Part shown: positions 39,423-48,347 of the stretch, one piece after another
Layout of the letters: every line of letters begins with the position of its first letter
How positions within the stretch are numbered: position 1 is the stretch's first letter
Source: an uncultured Christensenella sp.
Lineage (GTDB): Bacteria > Bacillota > Clostridia > Christensenellales > UBA3700
Assembly (NCBI GenBank): GCA_949287655.1
Contig: CASEHD010000013.1
Span: 1-60,205 of the forward strand
Length of the DNA: 60,205 bases
Direction: 5' to 3'
Translations under genes and position numbers: made by a program
The notes under the pieces: model-generated
Told to the model about the DNA's origin: nothing
The model's input: only the letters and a program-made list of their open reading frames with translations
Databases searched by the model: none

Positions 39423-40093
39423 AGTATCACCGCCAGAACCGAACCCGCGACGAGAAGGACGGCAAAGACCGCGTCCTTTATCCCGAACTTGACGTCGCGG
39501 TATACGGTATAGTTTTTATCGTCCGCGCTAAACCCGCGCGTTTCCACGCTGAGCGCAAGAGTATCCGAAATGTTTACGAGCCTGACCACGAGCGGCACTA
39601 AAAACGCCCTGTGGAATATCCTGGGGTCGAGAGGATTCCCCGCGCCGCGCGTTTTCATCGCCTCTCTTATCCTCTTTGTTTCCTTTCTTAAAAGAGGAAA
39701 AAATCCGAGCGCGATCATCATGCCGAGAGTTAGCATTCTGGGAGCGCGGAGCCCCGAAAGATTTCTTACGAGAAGCATCGGCTCAAGCGCGAGACCGGGT
39801 ATGATCGCTACCGATATCGCGAGTATCCTGTTGGCAGCCGCGAACGTAGTTACCGAGTCTCTGCTCAGCGCGTACGTCACCCCGCAGAATATCCCGCTCA
39901 TGACCAACGCGAACGGCAGCACCGCAAGGCAACTCTTCCAATACCCGAGAGCGAGAAAAAGCAGCCACACTCCCGCCGCGAAACAGGTCGAAGCAAGCGT
40001 CTTTGCAGTCACCAACCCGACGACCAGGATCAATACGGCGGAGATCACGCTCAGAAGCGGGTATACCGGATTTTTGACTTTGAGCGTTCCCAT
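39419..40093 (-). CDS. ecfT: ECF transporter transmembrane coupling protein EcfT
   Basis: 224 residues with about five membrane helices (for example L-L-S-V-I-S-A-V-L-I-L-V-V-G-L-V and C-F-A-A-G-V-W-L-L-F-L). The two coupling-helix motifs are seen as M-K-T-R-G-A and V-E-T-R-G-F. Start overlaps the S gene stop by one base (TAATG). Confidence 0.92.
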   Translation of the reverse strand: MGTLKVKNPVYPLLSVISAVLILVVGLVTAKTLASTCFAAGVWLLFLALGYWKSCLAVLPFALVMSGIFCGVTYALSRDSVTTFAAANRILAISVAIIPGLALEPMLLVRNLSGLRAPRMLTLGMMIALGFFPLLRKETKRIREAMKTRGAGNPLDPRIFHRAFLVPLVVRLVNISDTLALSVETRGFSADDKNYTVYRDVKFGIKDAVFAVLLVAGSVLAVIL

Positions 40094-40818
40094 TACTTTT
40101 TCAACACCCCCGCTTTTTTAAGTTCTTTTGCTATTTTGAGTCCGATCAGCGTTCCGACAACCGCGACCGCACAGACCGCTGCCGCCATGCCGACAGCCGC
40201 CCAAGGCGCGTTTTCAGCGACCGCTGTCATTCCGACGTCGTTGATTATCTTATTGTAAACGTAGTTGAACGGCAGCGACAGCGGGTTGTAAAGCGCGACC
40301 GCAAAGAACACGGCTTTATCCGACTTATATCCCCTGAATATCAGCACTACGAGAATTTCGAGCAACAACCCTACGACTACGTTGTTGATAAACATTGCGG
40401 GCGACATAAACAGCTGTATCACGCCCGTAAACAGAGAGATAAGAAACATGCTGCCGACCTTCCTGACCTTTGAGAGCGCTATCGCCGGAAAGACCGAAAG
40501 CTGAAGTCCGGTAACCAGCTGCGCTATCCCGAACACGGTCGTAAGCAGCGGCACGACCAGCATCATCACCGAACATGTAAGAAGGGTTATCGCCGACATC
40601 ACCGCGAGAAAAACGACGTCTTTTATCTTGTATTTTCTGAAGATCTTATCTTCGTCTTCTCTTTCGTCCTTGCCGCGCTTTCCGGCGAAAAAACACTCTT
40701 CATCTTCTTTGATCTCATCTGCTTCGCCTGGATTATTTTCAGAAATATTTTGCGTACCCGTGTTGGTTACAACTTGTTTTTTCTTTAAAACGTCTTCTTT
40801 TTCTTTTAAGTCTTTCAA
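40093..40818 (-). CDS. ECF transporter substrate-binding S component (MptD/Trep_Strep-like)
   Basis: 241 residues from a TTG start that follows the ABC exporter stop directly, with GGAGGAAAG upstream. A charged N-terminal tail of about 70 residues precedes six hydrophobic helices. The pattern (K-I-K-D-V-V-F-L-A-V-M-S-A-I-T, then F-P-A-I-A-L-S-K-V and Y-N-P-L-S-L-P-F-N-Y-V) resembles the Trep_Strep/MptD group. The substrate is unknown; the company of a CydDC/IrtAB-like exporter pair makes a metal chelate, haem or siderophore possible. Confidence 0.78.
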   Translation of the reverse strand: MKDLKEKEDVLKKKQVVTNTGTQNISENNPGEADEIKEDEECFFAGKRGKDEREDEDKIFRKYKIKDVVFLAVMSAITLLTCSVMMLVVPLLTTVFGIAQLVTGLQLSVFPAIALSKVRKVGSMFLISLFTGVIQLFMSPAMFINNVVVGLLLEILVVLIFRGYKSDKAVFFAVALYNPLSLPFNYVYNKIINDVGMTAVAENAPWAAVGMAAAVCAVAVVGTLIGLKIAKELKKAGVLKK

Positions 40819-42504
40819 CTATCTTTCCTCCGATATTCTTCCGTTTTCTATTCTGTAAATTCTGTCGGCTATTGCCATAGTGGACTCTCTGTGAGAAACG
40901 AGGATTATCGCCTTGTCCTTCTTCTGTTCCGCAAGCGCTTTTAAGATAATTCCTTCGTTTATACTGTCCACGTTGCTCGTCGGCTCGTCAAGCAATATAA
41001 GTCCGCTGCCGCTTAAAAACGCTCTCGCAAGACCTATCCTCTGCTTTTCGCCCGCGCTTAAATTGTCTCCCAGCGCGCCGGCGCGTGTCTTATACCCTTC
41101 GGGAAGAGTCGCGATAAAATCGTGGACGGAAGCCATTTTACACGCTCTTTCCAATTCTTCCTGCCCCGCGTTTTCTTTTGCTATTTTGAGGTTGTCTTCT
41201 ATCGTCTCGTCGAAAAGATAAGTGGACTGGCTTACCATCGTCACGTTGTCGGTGAGACTTGCCGAATTTATCCTTTCTATATCCGTTCCGTCATAAAGTA
41301 TCTCTCCGCCGTCCTTGCCCCAGAAGCGCAGCAAAAGTTTTAAAAGCGTTGACTTGCCGCAGCCGCTCTCGCCGACTATGCCGACTATCTCGCCGCGCTT
41401 TGCGGTAAGACATATGTCCTTTAAGACCACTTTATCCTTTTCGTAACCGAAAGAGAGCTCCTTTACCTCAAGGTCTTCGAATACGAAATCCTTTCCGTCT
41501 TCAATGCTCTCGACGACGGGTTTTTCTTTAAGAAGTTTAAGCACTCTGTCCCCGCTCGCGAAAGTCTGAGTGAGATTCCCGGGAAGCGCGGATATAGCAA
41601 TGACCGGTCCGAAACTTCCGAATATCGCGACGACGCCGATAACCGCCTTTCCGATCGTAAGCTGTCCTGCCGCCACAAGCGCGACCGCAACGCCCGCCGC
41701 GACCAGGGTCATAAACGATACGGTGAATTCAGTCGCCGCAGTCGCGTTCGCGATCTTGTATTTGAGTTCGCGCGTATATCCTGCCAGCGCATCCGACCTT
41801 TCGGAAACGCCGCGTTTTCTCTCCTCTCCCGCATTGTTCAGCACGATGTCCTTAATACCCTTTATGCTGTCGAGAAAATACGCGTTGAAAGCCGAAAAAC
41901 ACGCGCGGTACTTTACTCCCGCCTCTTTCATCGCCGACGACGAGATAAGCGGCGCGATCACTCCGACCGCGATATATCCGACAAACGCGATCAGAGACAG
42001 CCACGGACTCGATGCCAATCCGACGAAAACCATCACCGCCGCCGATACGGTCAGAGCAATGCAGACGGGTGACACGGTATGCGCGTAAAACACTTCGAGA
42101 GTCTCTATATCCGAGGTCAGCATCGCAATGATGCTTCCCTTTTGCTTACTTTCGAGTTTAGCCGGGCAAAGCCTTCTCAGCGCGGCAAATATCTTGTCCC
42201 TCAGCACCGCGAGAAGTCTGAACGCTATGTAGTGATTGCAATACTGTTCAACAAATCTCAGTCCGCCTCTCAACACTCCCACTCCGACCGCCATGCCGGC
42301 TATCGCCCCGTAAGACAACGCTATCTGTTCGCCGAGCGCCTTAGCGACGCCGACCGCGCCGAACACCGTGACGCCCATCGAGCATACGAAACCCAGGCTG
42401 CCGTTTATCACCGCGAACGCCATCACGTACGCAAGCGAGCCGAGAAGGACGATCAGACTCGCCATTATCCTGCCGCCGCTCATTCTGCTCTTCTGCTTTT
42501 TCAT
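40819..42504 (-). CDS. Half ABC transporter, membrane plus ATPase (second of pair)
   Basis: 561 residues from the ATG at 42504, sharing one base with the stop of its partner (TAATG); the open frame extends upstream but without support. N-terminal six-helix exporter domain, then ATPase with G-E-S-G-C-G-K-S-T near 354, signature L-S-A-G-E-K-Q-R-I and L-L-D-E-P-T-S-N-V-D. Forms a probable heterodimer with the gene just upstream. Confidence 0.88.
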   Translation of the reverse strand: MKKQKSRMSGGRIMASLIVLLGSLAYVMAFAVINGSLGFVCSMGVTVFGAVGVAKALGEQIALSYGAIAGMAVGVGVLRGGLRFVEQYCNHYIAFRLLAVLRDKIFAALRRLCPAKLESKQKGSIIAMLTSDIETLEVFYAHTVSPVCIALTVSAAVMVFVGLASSPWLSLIAFVGYIAVGVIAPLISSSAMKEAGVKYRACFSAFNAYFLDSIKGIKDIVLNNAGEERKRGVSERSDALAGYTRELKYKIANATAATEFTVSFMTLVAAGVAVALVAAGQLTIGKAVIGVVAIFGSFGPVIAISALPGNLTQTFASGDRVLKLLKEKPVVESIEDGKDFVFEDLEVKELSFGYEKDKVVLKDICLTAKRGEIVGIVGESGCGKSTLLKLLLRFWGKDGGEILYDGTDIERINSASLTDNVTMVSQSTYLFDETIEDNLKIAKENAGQEELERACKMASVHDFIATLPEGYKTRAGALGDNLSAGEKQRIGLARAFLSGSGLILLDEPTSNVDSINEGIILKALAEQKKDKAIILVSHRESTMAIADRIYRIENGRISEER

Positions 42505-44237
42505 TACGCCCCTCCTTTCGCGAAACCGAGATATCCGTTTTCCAAAGACTTCTGCGTGTTGTAAAGCTCTGCGTATTCTCCGCATTTCACGCAAAGTTCC
42601 GCATGCGAGCCGCTCTCTCCGACCTTTCCGTCTTTCAGAAAATATATCTTATCCGCCAGTGCGACGTTTTCAAGCCTGTGCGAGATCATGACGACCGCCG
42701 CCCTTTCAGACAGCTCGCGTATATTGTCGATTATCACCGCTTCGCTTTCTACGTCGATATTCGAGGTCGCCTCGTCGAAAACGTATATATCCTTGTCCGC
42801 GACCAGATTGACCGCGAGCGCAAGCCTCTGTTTCTGCCCGCCGGATATATTGCCGGCGTCTTCGGTTATCACCTTGTCGGGTCCGCCGTTTTCTCTTACA
42901 AAGTCGTCGAGGTCGACCTTTTTCAGCGCCGCGTATATCTCTTCGTCGCAGACGTCTCTTTTCGCCAGCCGGAAATTTTCTCTTACGCTTTCGTTGAAGA
43001 TATAAGTGTTGTAGCCGACCACCGCGAGGCGGGAATAATAGCTCTCCCTCGAAAACTCCTCAAAGGTCTTGCCTCCTACCAGCACCTTGCCCGCCGACGG
43101 TCTCAGCGCGCCGGTTATCAGTCCGACCGCTGTCGACTTCCCGCTGCCGCTCTTGCCGACTATCGCGGTCATGCCCTTTCCGAAAGTCATGTTTACGTCT
43201 TTGAGCACGTCGCGCTTGCCGTCGTAAGAGAAAGTCACGCCTTTGAGCTCTATATCTCCATCTCCCGCCTCGCCGTCACCCCATACCGGCGGCTCTGCGT
43301 CGAGAAGCGACTTTATCTTCTTGCCCGCGCTTGCGCCGTTCATTGCAACGTGGAAAGCGCTGCCGAGCGCCCGCAGAGGCAGAAAAAATTCAGCTGCGAC
43401 GAGTATAAGGAACAACGCTTCGGTCGGCGACAGATATCCGCCGGATACGCCCGTCAACGCCAGCGCTACGCCCGCGCCGGCGCCGCCGAACGCGACGAGG
43501 TCCATTATCGTCGTACTGGCAAGCTGCATTACCAGCACTTTCATCGTTATTTTGCGGAACTCTTCCGCCTTAGCGTTCATCTTCTCGTGATAGCGCGCGT
43601 CCGCTTTGAATATCTTGAGTTCTTTCAGCCCCTGCACTCCGTCCAGAAAACCGTCGCCCATCGCGGTATACTTGCCCCAGTATTTCGCGAATATCTTCTT
43701 TGCGTACTTGCTTACCGCGATTATCGAAAGTGGTATAAGAGGCACGCAGGCGAGAAGAACGAGCGACGTGCGCCAGTCGACGGACACACATATCGCGAAC
43801 AGCACGAACGGCGCGATCACCGAATAGAAAAACTGCGGCAGATAAGACGAATAGTACAGATCCAGCTGCTCTATCCCTTCCATACTGACCTGCGTAAGTC
43901 CCGCCATGCTCATCTCTTCTGTCGTGCGAACGCCCAGAGCGACTATCTTGTCGTACGTCTTTTCCCTGAGCTCTTTCCTGATTTTCGCACCGAGGCGCGC
44001 CTTTATCCTGTTCACGGCGATCCCCGCGGGCGCCCTCAAAACAACGCAGGCGATTGCGACTGCCGCGGGAAGCAGGTATTCTCTGCCCTCCGCTCCGGCA
44101 GCCGCCAGCGCGATGACGCTGCATATGCAGGCTGTCACCGCTATATTGAGCAGCATAGCGGCGACGGATAACGCCACCGTCGCCGCCACGTATCTGCCGC
44201 TACCTTTTGCCAATAAAAACAGATCCTTATCCAGCAT
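42504..44237 (-). CDS. Half ABC transporter, membrane plus ATPase (first of pair)
   Basis: 577 residues. Six-helix domain similar to CydD/IrtA exporters, then Walker A G-K-S-G-S-G-K-S-T near 362, signature I-S-G-G-Q-K-Q-R-L and Walker B I-Y-V-F-D-E-A-T-S-N-I-D. Preceded by GAAGGAAAA. Sits 16 bases after the lipoprotein stop. Pairs of this kind beside ECF systems have been linked to iron chelate uptake in some bacteria, which is only suggestive here. Confidence 0.88.
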   Translation of the reverse strand: MLDKDLFLLAKGSGRYVAATVALSVAAMLLNIAVTACICSVIALAAAGAEGREYLLPAAVAIACVVLRAPAGIAVNRIKARLGAKIRKELREKTYDKIVALGVRTTEEMSMAGLTQVSMEGIEQLDLYYSSYLPQFFYSVIAPFVLFAICVSVDWRTSLVLLACVPLIPLSIIAVSKYAKKIFAKYWGKYTAMGDGFLDGVQGLKELKIFKADARYHEKMNAKAEEFRKITMKVLVMQLASTTIMDLVAFGGAGAGVALALTGVSGGYLSPTEALFLILVAAEFFLPLRALGSAFHVAMNGASAGKKIKSLLDAEPPVWGDGEAGDGDIELKGVTFSYDGKRDVLKDVNMTFGKGMTAIVGKSGSGKSTAVGLITGALRPSAGKVLVGGKTFEEFSRESYYSRLAVVGYNTYIFNESVRENFRLAKRDVCDEEIYAALKKVDLDDFVRENGGPDKVITEDAGNISGGQKQRLALAVNLVADKDIYVFDEATSNIDVESEAVIIDNIRELSERAAVVMISHRLENVALADKIYFLKDGKVGESGSHAELCVKCGEYAELYNTQKSLENGYLGFAKGGA

Positions 44238-44253
44238 TTTTCCTTCTTCCCCG

Positions 44254-44760
44254 TCAGCCGACGAGTTTAGCGTTGTTTACGTCTGCGGTTATCGAGAACG
44301 AGACGGTCTTATTCATAATCTTTACTTCACATTCAAGCGATATCCTTCCGCTCAGTTCCTCTTTGCCGATATCGAAAGAAAAGCTCTGATATCCGTTTGC
44401 ACCGTCTTCCTTTCCCGCGACCGTGCCCGACTCTCTTACCAGCCTGACGCCGCCTAACATGCCGTCATTGCAGTAAAAAGTCAGAATATACGCGCTCCCG
44501 GTCTTTTCCACGGTAACGTAATCGGCGCAGTTTGCCGATATCATCGTCTTTCCCATAGAAGACGTGTCGCCTATTTCGTAAGGTAATCTGAACGTTCCCG
44601 TCTCTTCGGAATCAATATCGTAAATCTCGCCGAACGTTCTGCCGTATTCGTCAGTTCCGTCGTATACCGGCTCTTTGTCCTTATCCTTGCACGCCGCAAA
44701 CGCGAGCAGCGAGATGATCGCCGATACGACGACGATCATGACAGTAGAGATTTTTTTCAT
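44254..44760 (-). CDS. Putative lipoprotein
   Basis: 168 residues. N-terminal signal M-K-K-I-S-T-V-M-I-V-V-V followed by a lipobox-like F-A-A-C at about 21-24, predicting lipid attachment on the cell surface. The mature part is a beta-rich domain (for example A-Y-I-L-T-F-Y-C-N-D-G) of no family I recognise; haem- or ligand-binding by a beta-sandwich is possible but unproven. It overlaps the upstream gene by four bases (ATGA) and is therefore part of the transporter operon. Confidence 0.65.
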   Translation of the reverse strand: MKKISTVMIVVVSAIISLLAFAACKDKDKEPVYDGTDEYGRTFGEIYDIDSEETGTFRLPYEIGDTSSMGKTMISANCADYVTVEKTGSAYILTFYCNDGMLGGVRLVRESGTVAGKEDGANGYQSFSFDIGKEELSGRISLECEVKIMNKTVSFSITADVNNAKLVG

Positions 44761-45137
44761 TTCGCTTTATCCTCCCCTGATTTATTGAGCTTTTCGGCTC
44801 CGGCTTTTTTCTTAGCCTGTTTTTTCTCGTCTCGTTTTCGCTTCACGGTCTGCACTACGTGGGATATCGCGAGGCGCGGATCGTAAAATATCATTCTGGG
44901 ACCCGCGTAGCGCATGACTTTCTTTATCCTTTCCCTCATTTCCGGCTTGTAACAATGTATCCTGCAATTCGAGCAGAACGGCTTATTGTCGCCGAAAGGA
45001 CATTTAGAGCGTCTGAACTTAACGTATTCCCACAGCTCTTCGCAATCCTTGCAAAGCTTTCCCTTTTCGGTCTTATGCCTGCCTCGGCAGTAAAGTTCTA
45101 TCATAAACCTGACGGTGGAAAGATCGTTTCTTTGCAT
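44757..45137 (-). CDS. YgbA-type Cys-rich protein (nitrous-oxide-stimulated promoter family)
   Basis: 126 residues. Cysteine pattern Y-C...H...L-C-K-D-C, R-S-K-C-P-F-G-D-N-K-P-F-C-S-N-C-R-I-H-C-Y, then R-Y-A-G-P-R-M-I-F-Y-D-P-R-L matches the YgbA/NO-stimulated family; likely binds zinc or iron-sulfur. Lysine-rich C-terminal tail. First gene of the transporter operon, with GGAGAG seven bases or so before the ATG and the palindromic operator just upstream. Confidence 0.85.
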   Translation of the reverse strand: MQRNDLSTVRFMIELYCRGRHKTEKGKLCKDCEELWEYVKFRRSKCPFGDNKPFCSNCRIHCYKPEMRERIKKVMRYAGPRMIFYDPRLAISHVVQTVKRKRDEKKQAKKKAGAEKLNKSGEDKAK

Positions 45138-45152
45138 ATTCTCTCCTTTTTA

Positions 45153-45168
45153 GTTAGCAACCGCTAAC
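45153..45168. promoter_or_regulatory. Predicted operator, copy 1
   Basis: GTTAGC-AACC-GCTAAC, a perfect 6+6 palindrome directly upstream of the ribosome site of the transporter operon. The same palindrome with a different centre is at 45314. Confidence 0.65.
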
Positions 45169-45313
45169 CATATAGCGTTAAATAACGGCTCTGCAGCCGT
45201 GATCCCGTCGCGCCGAATTGCCGCGACCTGCCGTATTATATGCCGTATTAACAAGAATTATTATTTTTTTTCGCTCAACTAAGCATATCATATGTAAAGC
45301 GTGACGTATATGT

Positions 45314-45329
45314 GTTAGCAATGGCTAAC
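45314..45329. promoter_or_regulatory. Predicted operator, copy 2
   Basis: GTTAGC-AATG-GCTAAC, extending to seven matched bases each side (TGTTAGC / GCTAACA). 161 bases from copy 1. Confidence 0.6.
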
Positions 45330-45751
45330 ATTACGCCTTGTTTAAATTTTAATAAAAAACGCCTGTCGTTTTTTAACGATATCCGTGCTTTTTATCGGAA
45401 TAAACGCATTTAAGGTCGCCGACGCGAACGGAGCGGGCAACCCGCGCACGGTCATATGGCGCGTGCGGGAAGCGCTAAGAAACTTTAATAAATATGGAGG
45501 TGATAGTTTTTTTCTTCCGGTCATATTGCGTATGACTTTAAGTAAAATGAGGTACGGAGCGGTAAACGCTCCGCACTTTTTTATATGCTGCGCGCGTTTT
45601 ACTCTTAACTCCCGGACTTTCTCTTTACCGCTCGTTTGTAACCGCGGCGAAACAAATATCCGACCGGCGACAAAAACGCGGCGGATAATATCTTATCCGC
45701 CGCGCGTATTTCAACGTCTTTTGTCTTGTCTTATTCCGGACAATAAGGAAT

Positions 45752-45773
45752 AAAAAAGAAGCCTCGCGGCTTC
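45752..45773 (-). terminator. Terminator of acpP
   Basis: Minus strand GAAGCC-GCGA-GGCTTC (45773-45758) followed by TTTTTT. About 15 bases after the stop. Confidence 0.85.
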
Positions 45774-45787
45774 CTCTCTTTTTTTTG

Positions 45788-46018
45788 TTACTTCTTATTC
45801 GCTTCGATGTATTTGACCACATCGCCGACGGTCGAAAATTCACGGACCGCGTCTTCGTCTATTTCAACGCCGAATTCATCCTCAGCCGCCATGACCAGTT
45901 CTACCATATCGAGCGAATCAGCCTGCAGATCCTCTTTGAGTTTCGTATCGACGGTGATATCGCCTTCGGATATGCTCATCTTGCCTGCAATAATTTGTTT
46001 TACCTTTTCGAGTACCAT
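45788..46018 (-). CDS. acpP: Acyl carrier protein
   Basis: 76 residues from the ATG at 46018 (GGAGGT upstream). Acidic helical protein carrying acyl chains in fatty-acid synthesis; the phosphopantetheine serine is in A-D-S-L-D-M-V-E-L near residue 36. Normal length. Single gene with its own promoter and terminator. Confidence 0.96.
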   Translation of the reverse strand: MVLEKVKQIIAGKMSISEGDITVDTKLKEDLQADSLDMVELVMAAEDEFGVEIDEDAVREFSTVGDVVKYIEANKK

Positions 46019-46086
46019 TGATTTTACCTCCGTATATTGCTTGAAATGCGACCGCACGTAATACCGTCTTTATTTCTCACTTGTTT

Positions 46087-46115
46087 AGTATACCGCTTTT
46101 CACGGATATTTGCAA
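46087..46115 (-). promoter_or_regulatory. Promoter of acpP
   Basis: Minus strand TTGCAA (46110-46115), spacer 17, TATACT (46087-46092). Confidence 0.7.
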
Positions 46116-46272
46116 CAGATTTTTCCTACGCGTAACCGTTACGCTACTAAAACGCGGCAAATGTCGGAATTCGTATAAGTTGCAGAGGCAAAATCCGTTT
46201 TCCGCCGCGGCGTATAACACGACAGCCGCGCGTATCTTCCGCTTTGTTCCCGTCTGTTATTCGAGTCCGGTA

Positions 46273-46701
46273 TTACACGCATACGACGAAAACGCTGTCG
46301 TCGCCGCCGGCGACCGCTATGACGTAGCCTTTCAGAAAAGAATGAAAGCTCACTCCGTCCGTATAGTCGCCGCCCGCGCGAACTTCGGAAAGCTTTATCC
46401 CCTCTCCGCTAAGCTTGCATTTCGCCTCGTACGCAGTCCAGTTAAAAACGTCTTTCATCTGCACGGGTACCTTTCTGTCCGCCTTTTCGACGTCGATCCC
46501 GACCGGTTTATCGGAAAGAGCGAGCATGACGACGCCGTCAGTATGCGAGATTGAGACAAAGTAATTTTCGCAATAAGGCGCGCCGCTCTCATTCTTTTTA
46601 ATATTTCCTATAATAGGCTTCCCGGTAAGCCCCAGCGCGACGTCCGCTCTTTTAACGAGCTCTTCAGAGCTTTCGCAAACGGTCGACAGGAATATCAGCA
46701 T
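46273..46701 (-). CDS. 4'-phosphopantetheinyl transferase, short Sfp-like
   Basis: 142 residues, shorter than Sfp (about 220). The core is visible: V-S-I-S-H-T-D-G-V, then V-G-I-D-V-E-K near 67-73 with the Mg-binding Asp/Glu, and W-T-A-Y-E-A-K-C-K near 88-96 matching the W-x-x-K-E-A-x-x-K region, where the first Lys/Glu pair is altered to A-Y-E-A. It would attach phosphopantetheine to carrier proteins; acpP lies next door. Its ATG overlaps the malQ stop by seven bases (ATGCTGA), so they are co-transcribed. Confidence 0.78.
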   Translation of the reverse strand: MLIFLSTVCESSEELVKRADVALGLTGKPIIGNIKKNESGAPYCENYFVSISHTDGVVMLALSDKPVGIDVEKADRKVPVQMKDVFNWTAYEAKCKLSGEGIKLSEVRAGGDYTDGVSFHSFLKGYVIAVAGGDDSVFVVCV

Positions 46702-48203
46702 ATCTCGTTGTTTCTGCCGTACAGACAGTTTATGTAGTGAAAATAGCCTTTATCCACTCTGCTCATGGCGTCGCGGGTCGCTCTGAACGTCCAGTTGCCG
46801 TCCGCAACGCCCGGAGTATTCATCCTGCAATCTCCTCCATAGCCGCAAAGGTCCTGGAAAGGTACGACAGCCAGTCTGCAACAGCTTGAGATCAGTCTTC
46901 TTATAAATATCTTCGTTGCCTTGCAGTCATAACCGCCGCCGCCGAAGTCCCTGCGGTCGCACTCTATATACCTCAGCATATAGTCGAGTATATTTTCTTT
47001 GAGTCCGTACATCCATCCCAGAGTCGTGTTGTTGTCGTGCGTCGCGGTGTACCCCACGCAGTTGCGGCTGAAATTGTGCGGCAGATGTATGCTGTCGCCG
47101 TCCTCGAAGCCGAACTGCATGACGCGCATGCACGGCAGCCCGAGTTTTGAAAGAAGGTCGTTGACCTTTTCATCGATTATACCGAGATCCTCTGCGATAA
47201 AACCGTCCTTGTCGTGCTTTTTGAACACCTTTTTGAACAGCTCTTCGCCTACGCCTTCGCACCACTCGCCGTTCTTTGCGGTAGTCTCGCCGTAGTCGAC
47301 CGCCCAGTATTCCGAAAACGCTCTGAAATGGTCTAACCTGAGCACGTCGTAAAGCTCCGCCATACGGTCAAAGCGCTTCATCCACCACGAAAAACCGTCC
47401 TTTCTCATATGATCGTAATCGTAAAGAGGATTGCCCCACAGCTGCCCTTCTTCACTGAAATAATCGGGCGGAACTCCCGCGACCTTCTTTGGCATGAGGT
47501 CTTCGTCCAGAAGGAACGCCGAAGGCTCGCCCCATACGTCCGCGCTGTCCATGCTGACATACATCGGCATATCTCCGATAAACTTCATTCCCTTATCGTT
47601 GACCCGTCTTTTCGCGTCCTTCCACTGTTCGTCAAACAGATACTGTTCAAAAACGTAATAATAGTACGCCTCAGTATTGTCCGCGATACAGCCGCGTTTC
47701 GCGCCGTCGTCCATACGCCTGTGACATTCCTGCCAATTCCACCACGGAGCCCCTTCGTAGCTTCTTTTCAACGTCATGAAAAGCGCGTATTCTCTGACCC
47801 ACGGCGCGCTCGTTTCAAACGCGCGCAATTTGTCGGCAAGCTTGCCTTTAACGCTGTCGTACGCCTTTTTCAGCATCGCGCGCTTTGTGTTTATCACCTT
47901 TCCGTAGTCGACCGCATAAGGGTTGCTCTCCTCGCACGCGCGCCTGTCGTCTTCAGATATATACCCCTGTCTCGCAAGTGTTTCGGGGTCGATATACAGA
48001 TAGTTTCCCGCAAACGCGCTGACGCCCGAATACGGAGAATTACCCAGTCCTATCGTCGTGACCGGAAGTATCTGCCAGTAATGGAAACCGCACGAAAGCG
48101 CAAATTCGCAAAAGTCGTCGACTTCTTTGCCCAGACCGCCTATTCCGTAAGCGGACGGCAGAGAGGAAACGTTGAGTAAAACACCGCTCGATCTTTTTAA
48201 CAT
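46695..48203 (-). CDS. malQ: 4-alpha-glucanotransferase (amylomaltase)
   Basis: 502 residues, typical length. GH77 enzyme that transfers maltooligosaccharide units. Visible: S-S-G-V-L-L-N-V-S-S-L-P-S near 4-16, Y-S-G-V-S-A-F-A-G-N near 57, L-R-L-D-H-F-R-A-F near 293 (nucleophile Asp), F-I-A-E-D-L-G-I-I near 340 (acid/base Glu) and T-H-D-N-N-T-T near 391 (third acidic residue). Followed directly by the PPTase gene. Confidence 0.95.
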   Translation of the reverse strand: MLKRSSGVLLNVSSLPSAYGIGGLGKEVDDFCEFALSCGFHYWQILPVTTIGLGNSPYSGVSAFAGNYLYIDPETLARQGYISEDDRRACEESNPYAVDYGKVINTKRAMLKKAYDSVKGKLADKLRAFETSAPWVREYALFMTLKRSYEGAPWWNWQECHRRMDDGAKRGCIADNTEAYYYYVFEQYLFDEQWKDAKRRVNDKGMKFIGDMPMYVSMDSADVWGEPSAFLLDEDLMPKKVAGVPPDYFSEEGQLWGNPLYDYDHMRKDGFSWWMKRFDRMAELYDVLRLDHFRAFSEYWAVDYGETTAKNGEWCEGVGEELFKKVFKKHDKDGFIAEDLGIIDEKVNDLLSKLGLPCMRVMQFGFEDGDSIHLPHNFSRNCVGYTATHDNNTTLGWMYGLKENILDYMLRYIECDRRDFGGGGYDCKATKIFIRRLISSCCRLAVVPFQDLCGYGGDCRMNTPGVADGNWTFRATRDAMSRVDKGYFHYINCLYGRNNEIC

Positions 48204-48268
48204 ATTTTAAATTCCTCTTAGATTTTTAGCGACAAGTATCGACTTATCAGCCTTTTACAACTGTTTTT

Positions 48269-48297
48269 ATTATACCATAACGTTAACGGTCTATCAA
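48269..48297 (-). promoter_or_regulatory. Promoter of malQ-PPTase
   Basis: Minus strand TTGATA (48292-48297), spacer 17, TATAAT (48269-48274). Confidence 0.75.
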
Positions 48298-48305
48298 TAC
48301 CGAAC

Positions 48306-48345
48306 TTAAAAAATACCCCCCCTATTTAAAAAAATAAGGGGTAAT
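48306..48345 (-). terminator. Terminator of the alpha/beta hydrolase gene
   Basis: Minus strand CCCCTTATTT...AAATAGGGG followed by GGGTATTTTTT, just after the hydrolase stop. Confidence 0.65.
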
Positions 48346-48347
48346 AT

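Larger units (their letters stand above)
45138..45787. other. Gene-free region between the transporter operon and acpP
   Basis: Holds the two operators, a strong but orphan GGAGGTGAT near 45497-45505, a plus-strand terminator-like hairpin (GGAGCG-TAAA-CGCTCC then six T, about 45557-45585), a long stem GCGGCGGATAA / TTATCCGCCGC at about 45680-45703 and the acpP terminator. The open frames here lack the look of real proteins. Confidence 0.5.

Noticed and set aside
42603..44171. 522-codon open frame on the plus strand
   Set aside because: Antisense shadow of a clear ABC transporter gene; product composition is typical of a shadow (Arg/His/Tyr-rich).
45385..45753. 122-codon open frame on the plus strand
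   Set aside because: No motif, crosses hairpins and a terminator-like stem, and lacks a ribosome site at its start.
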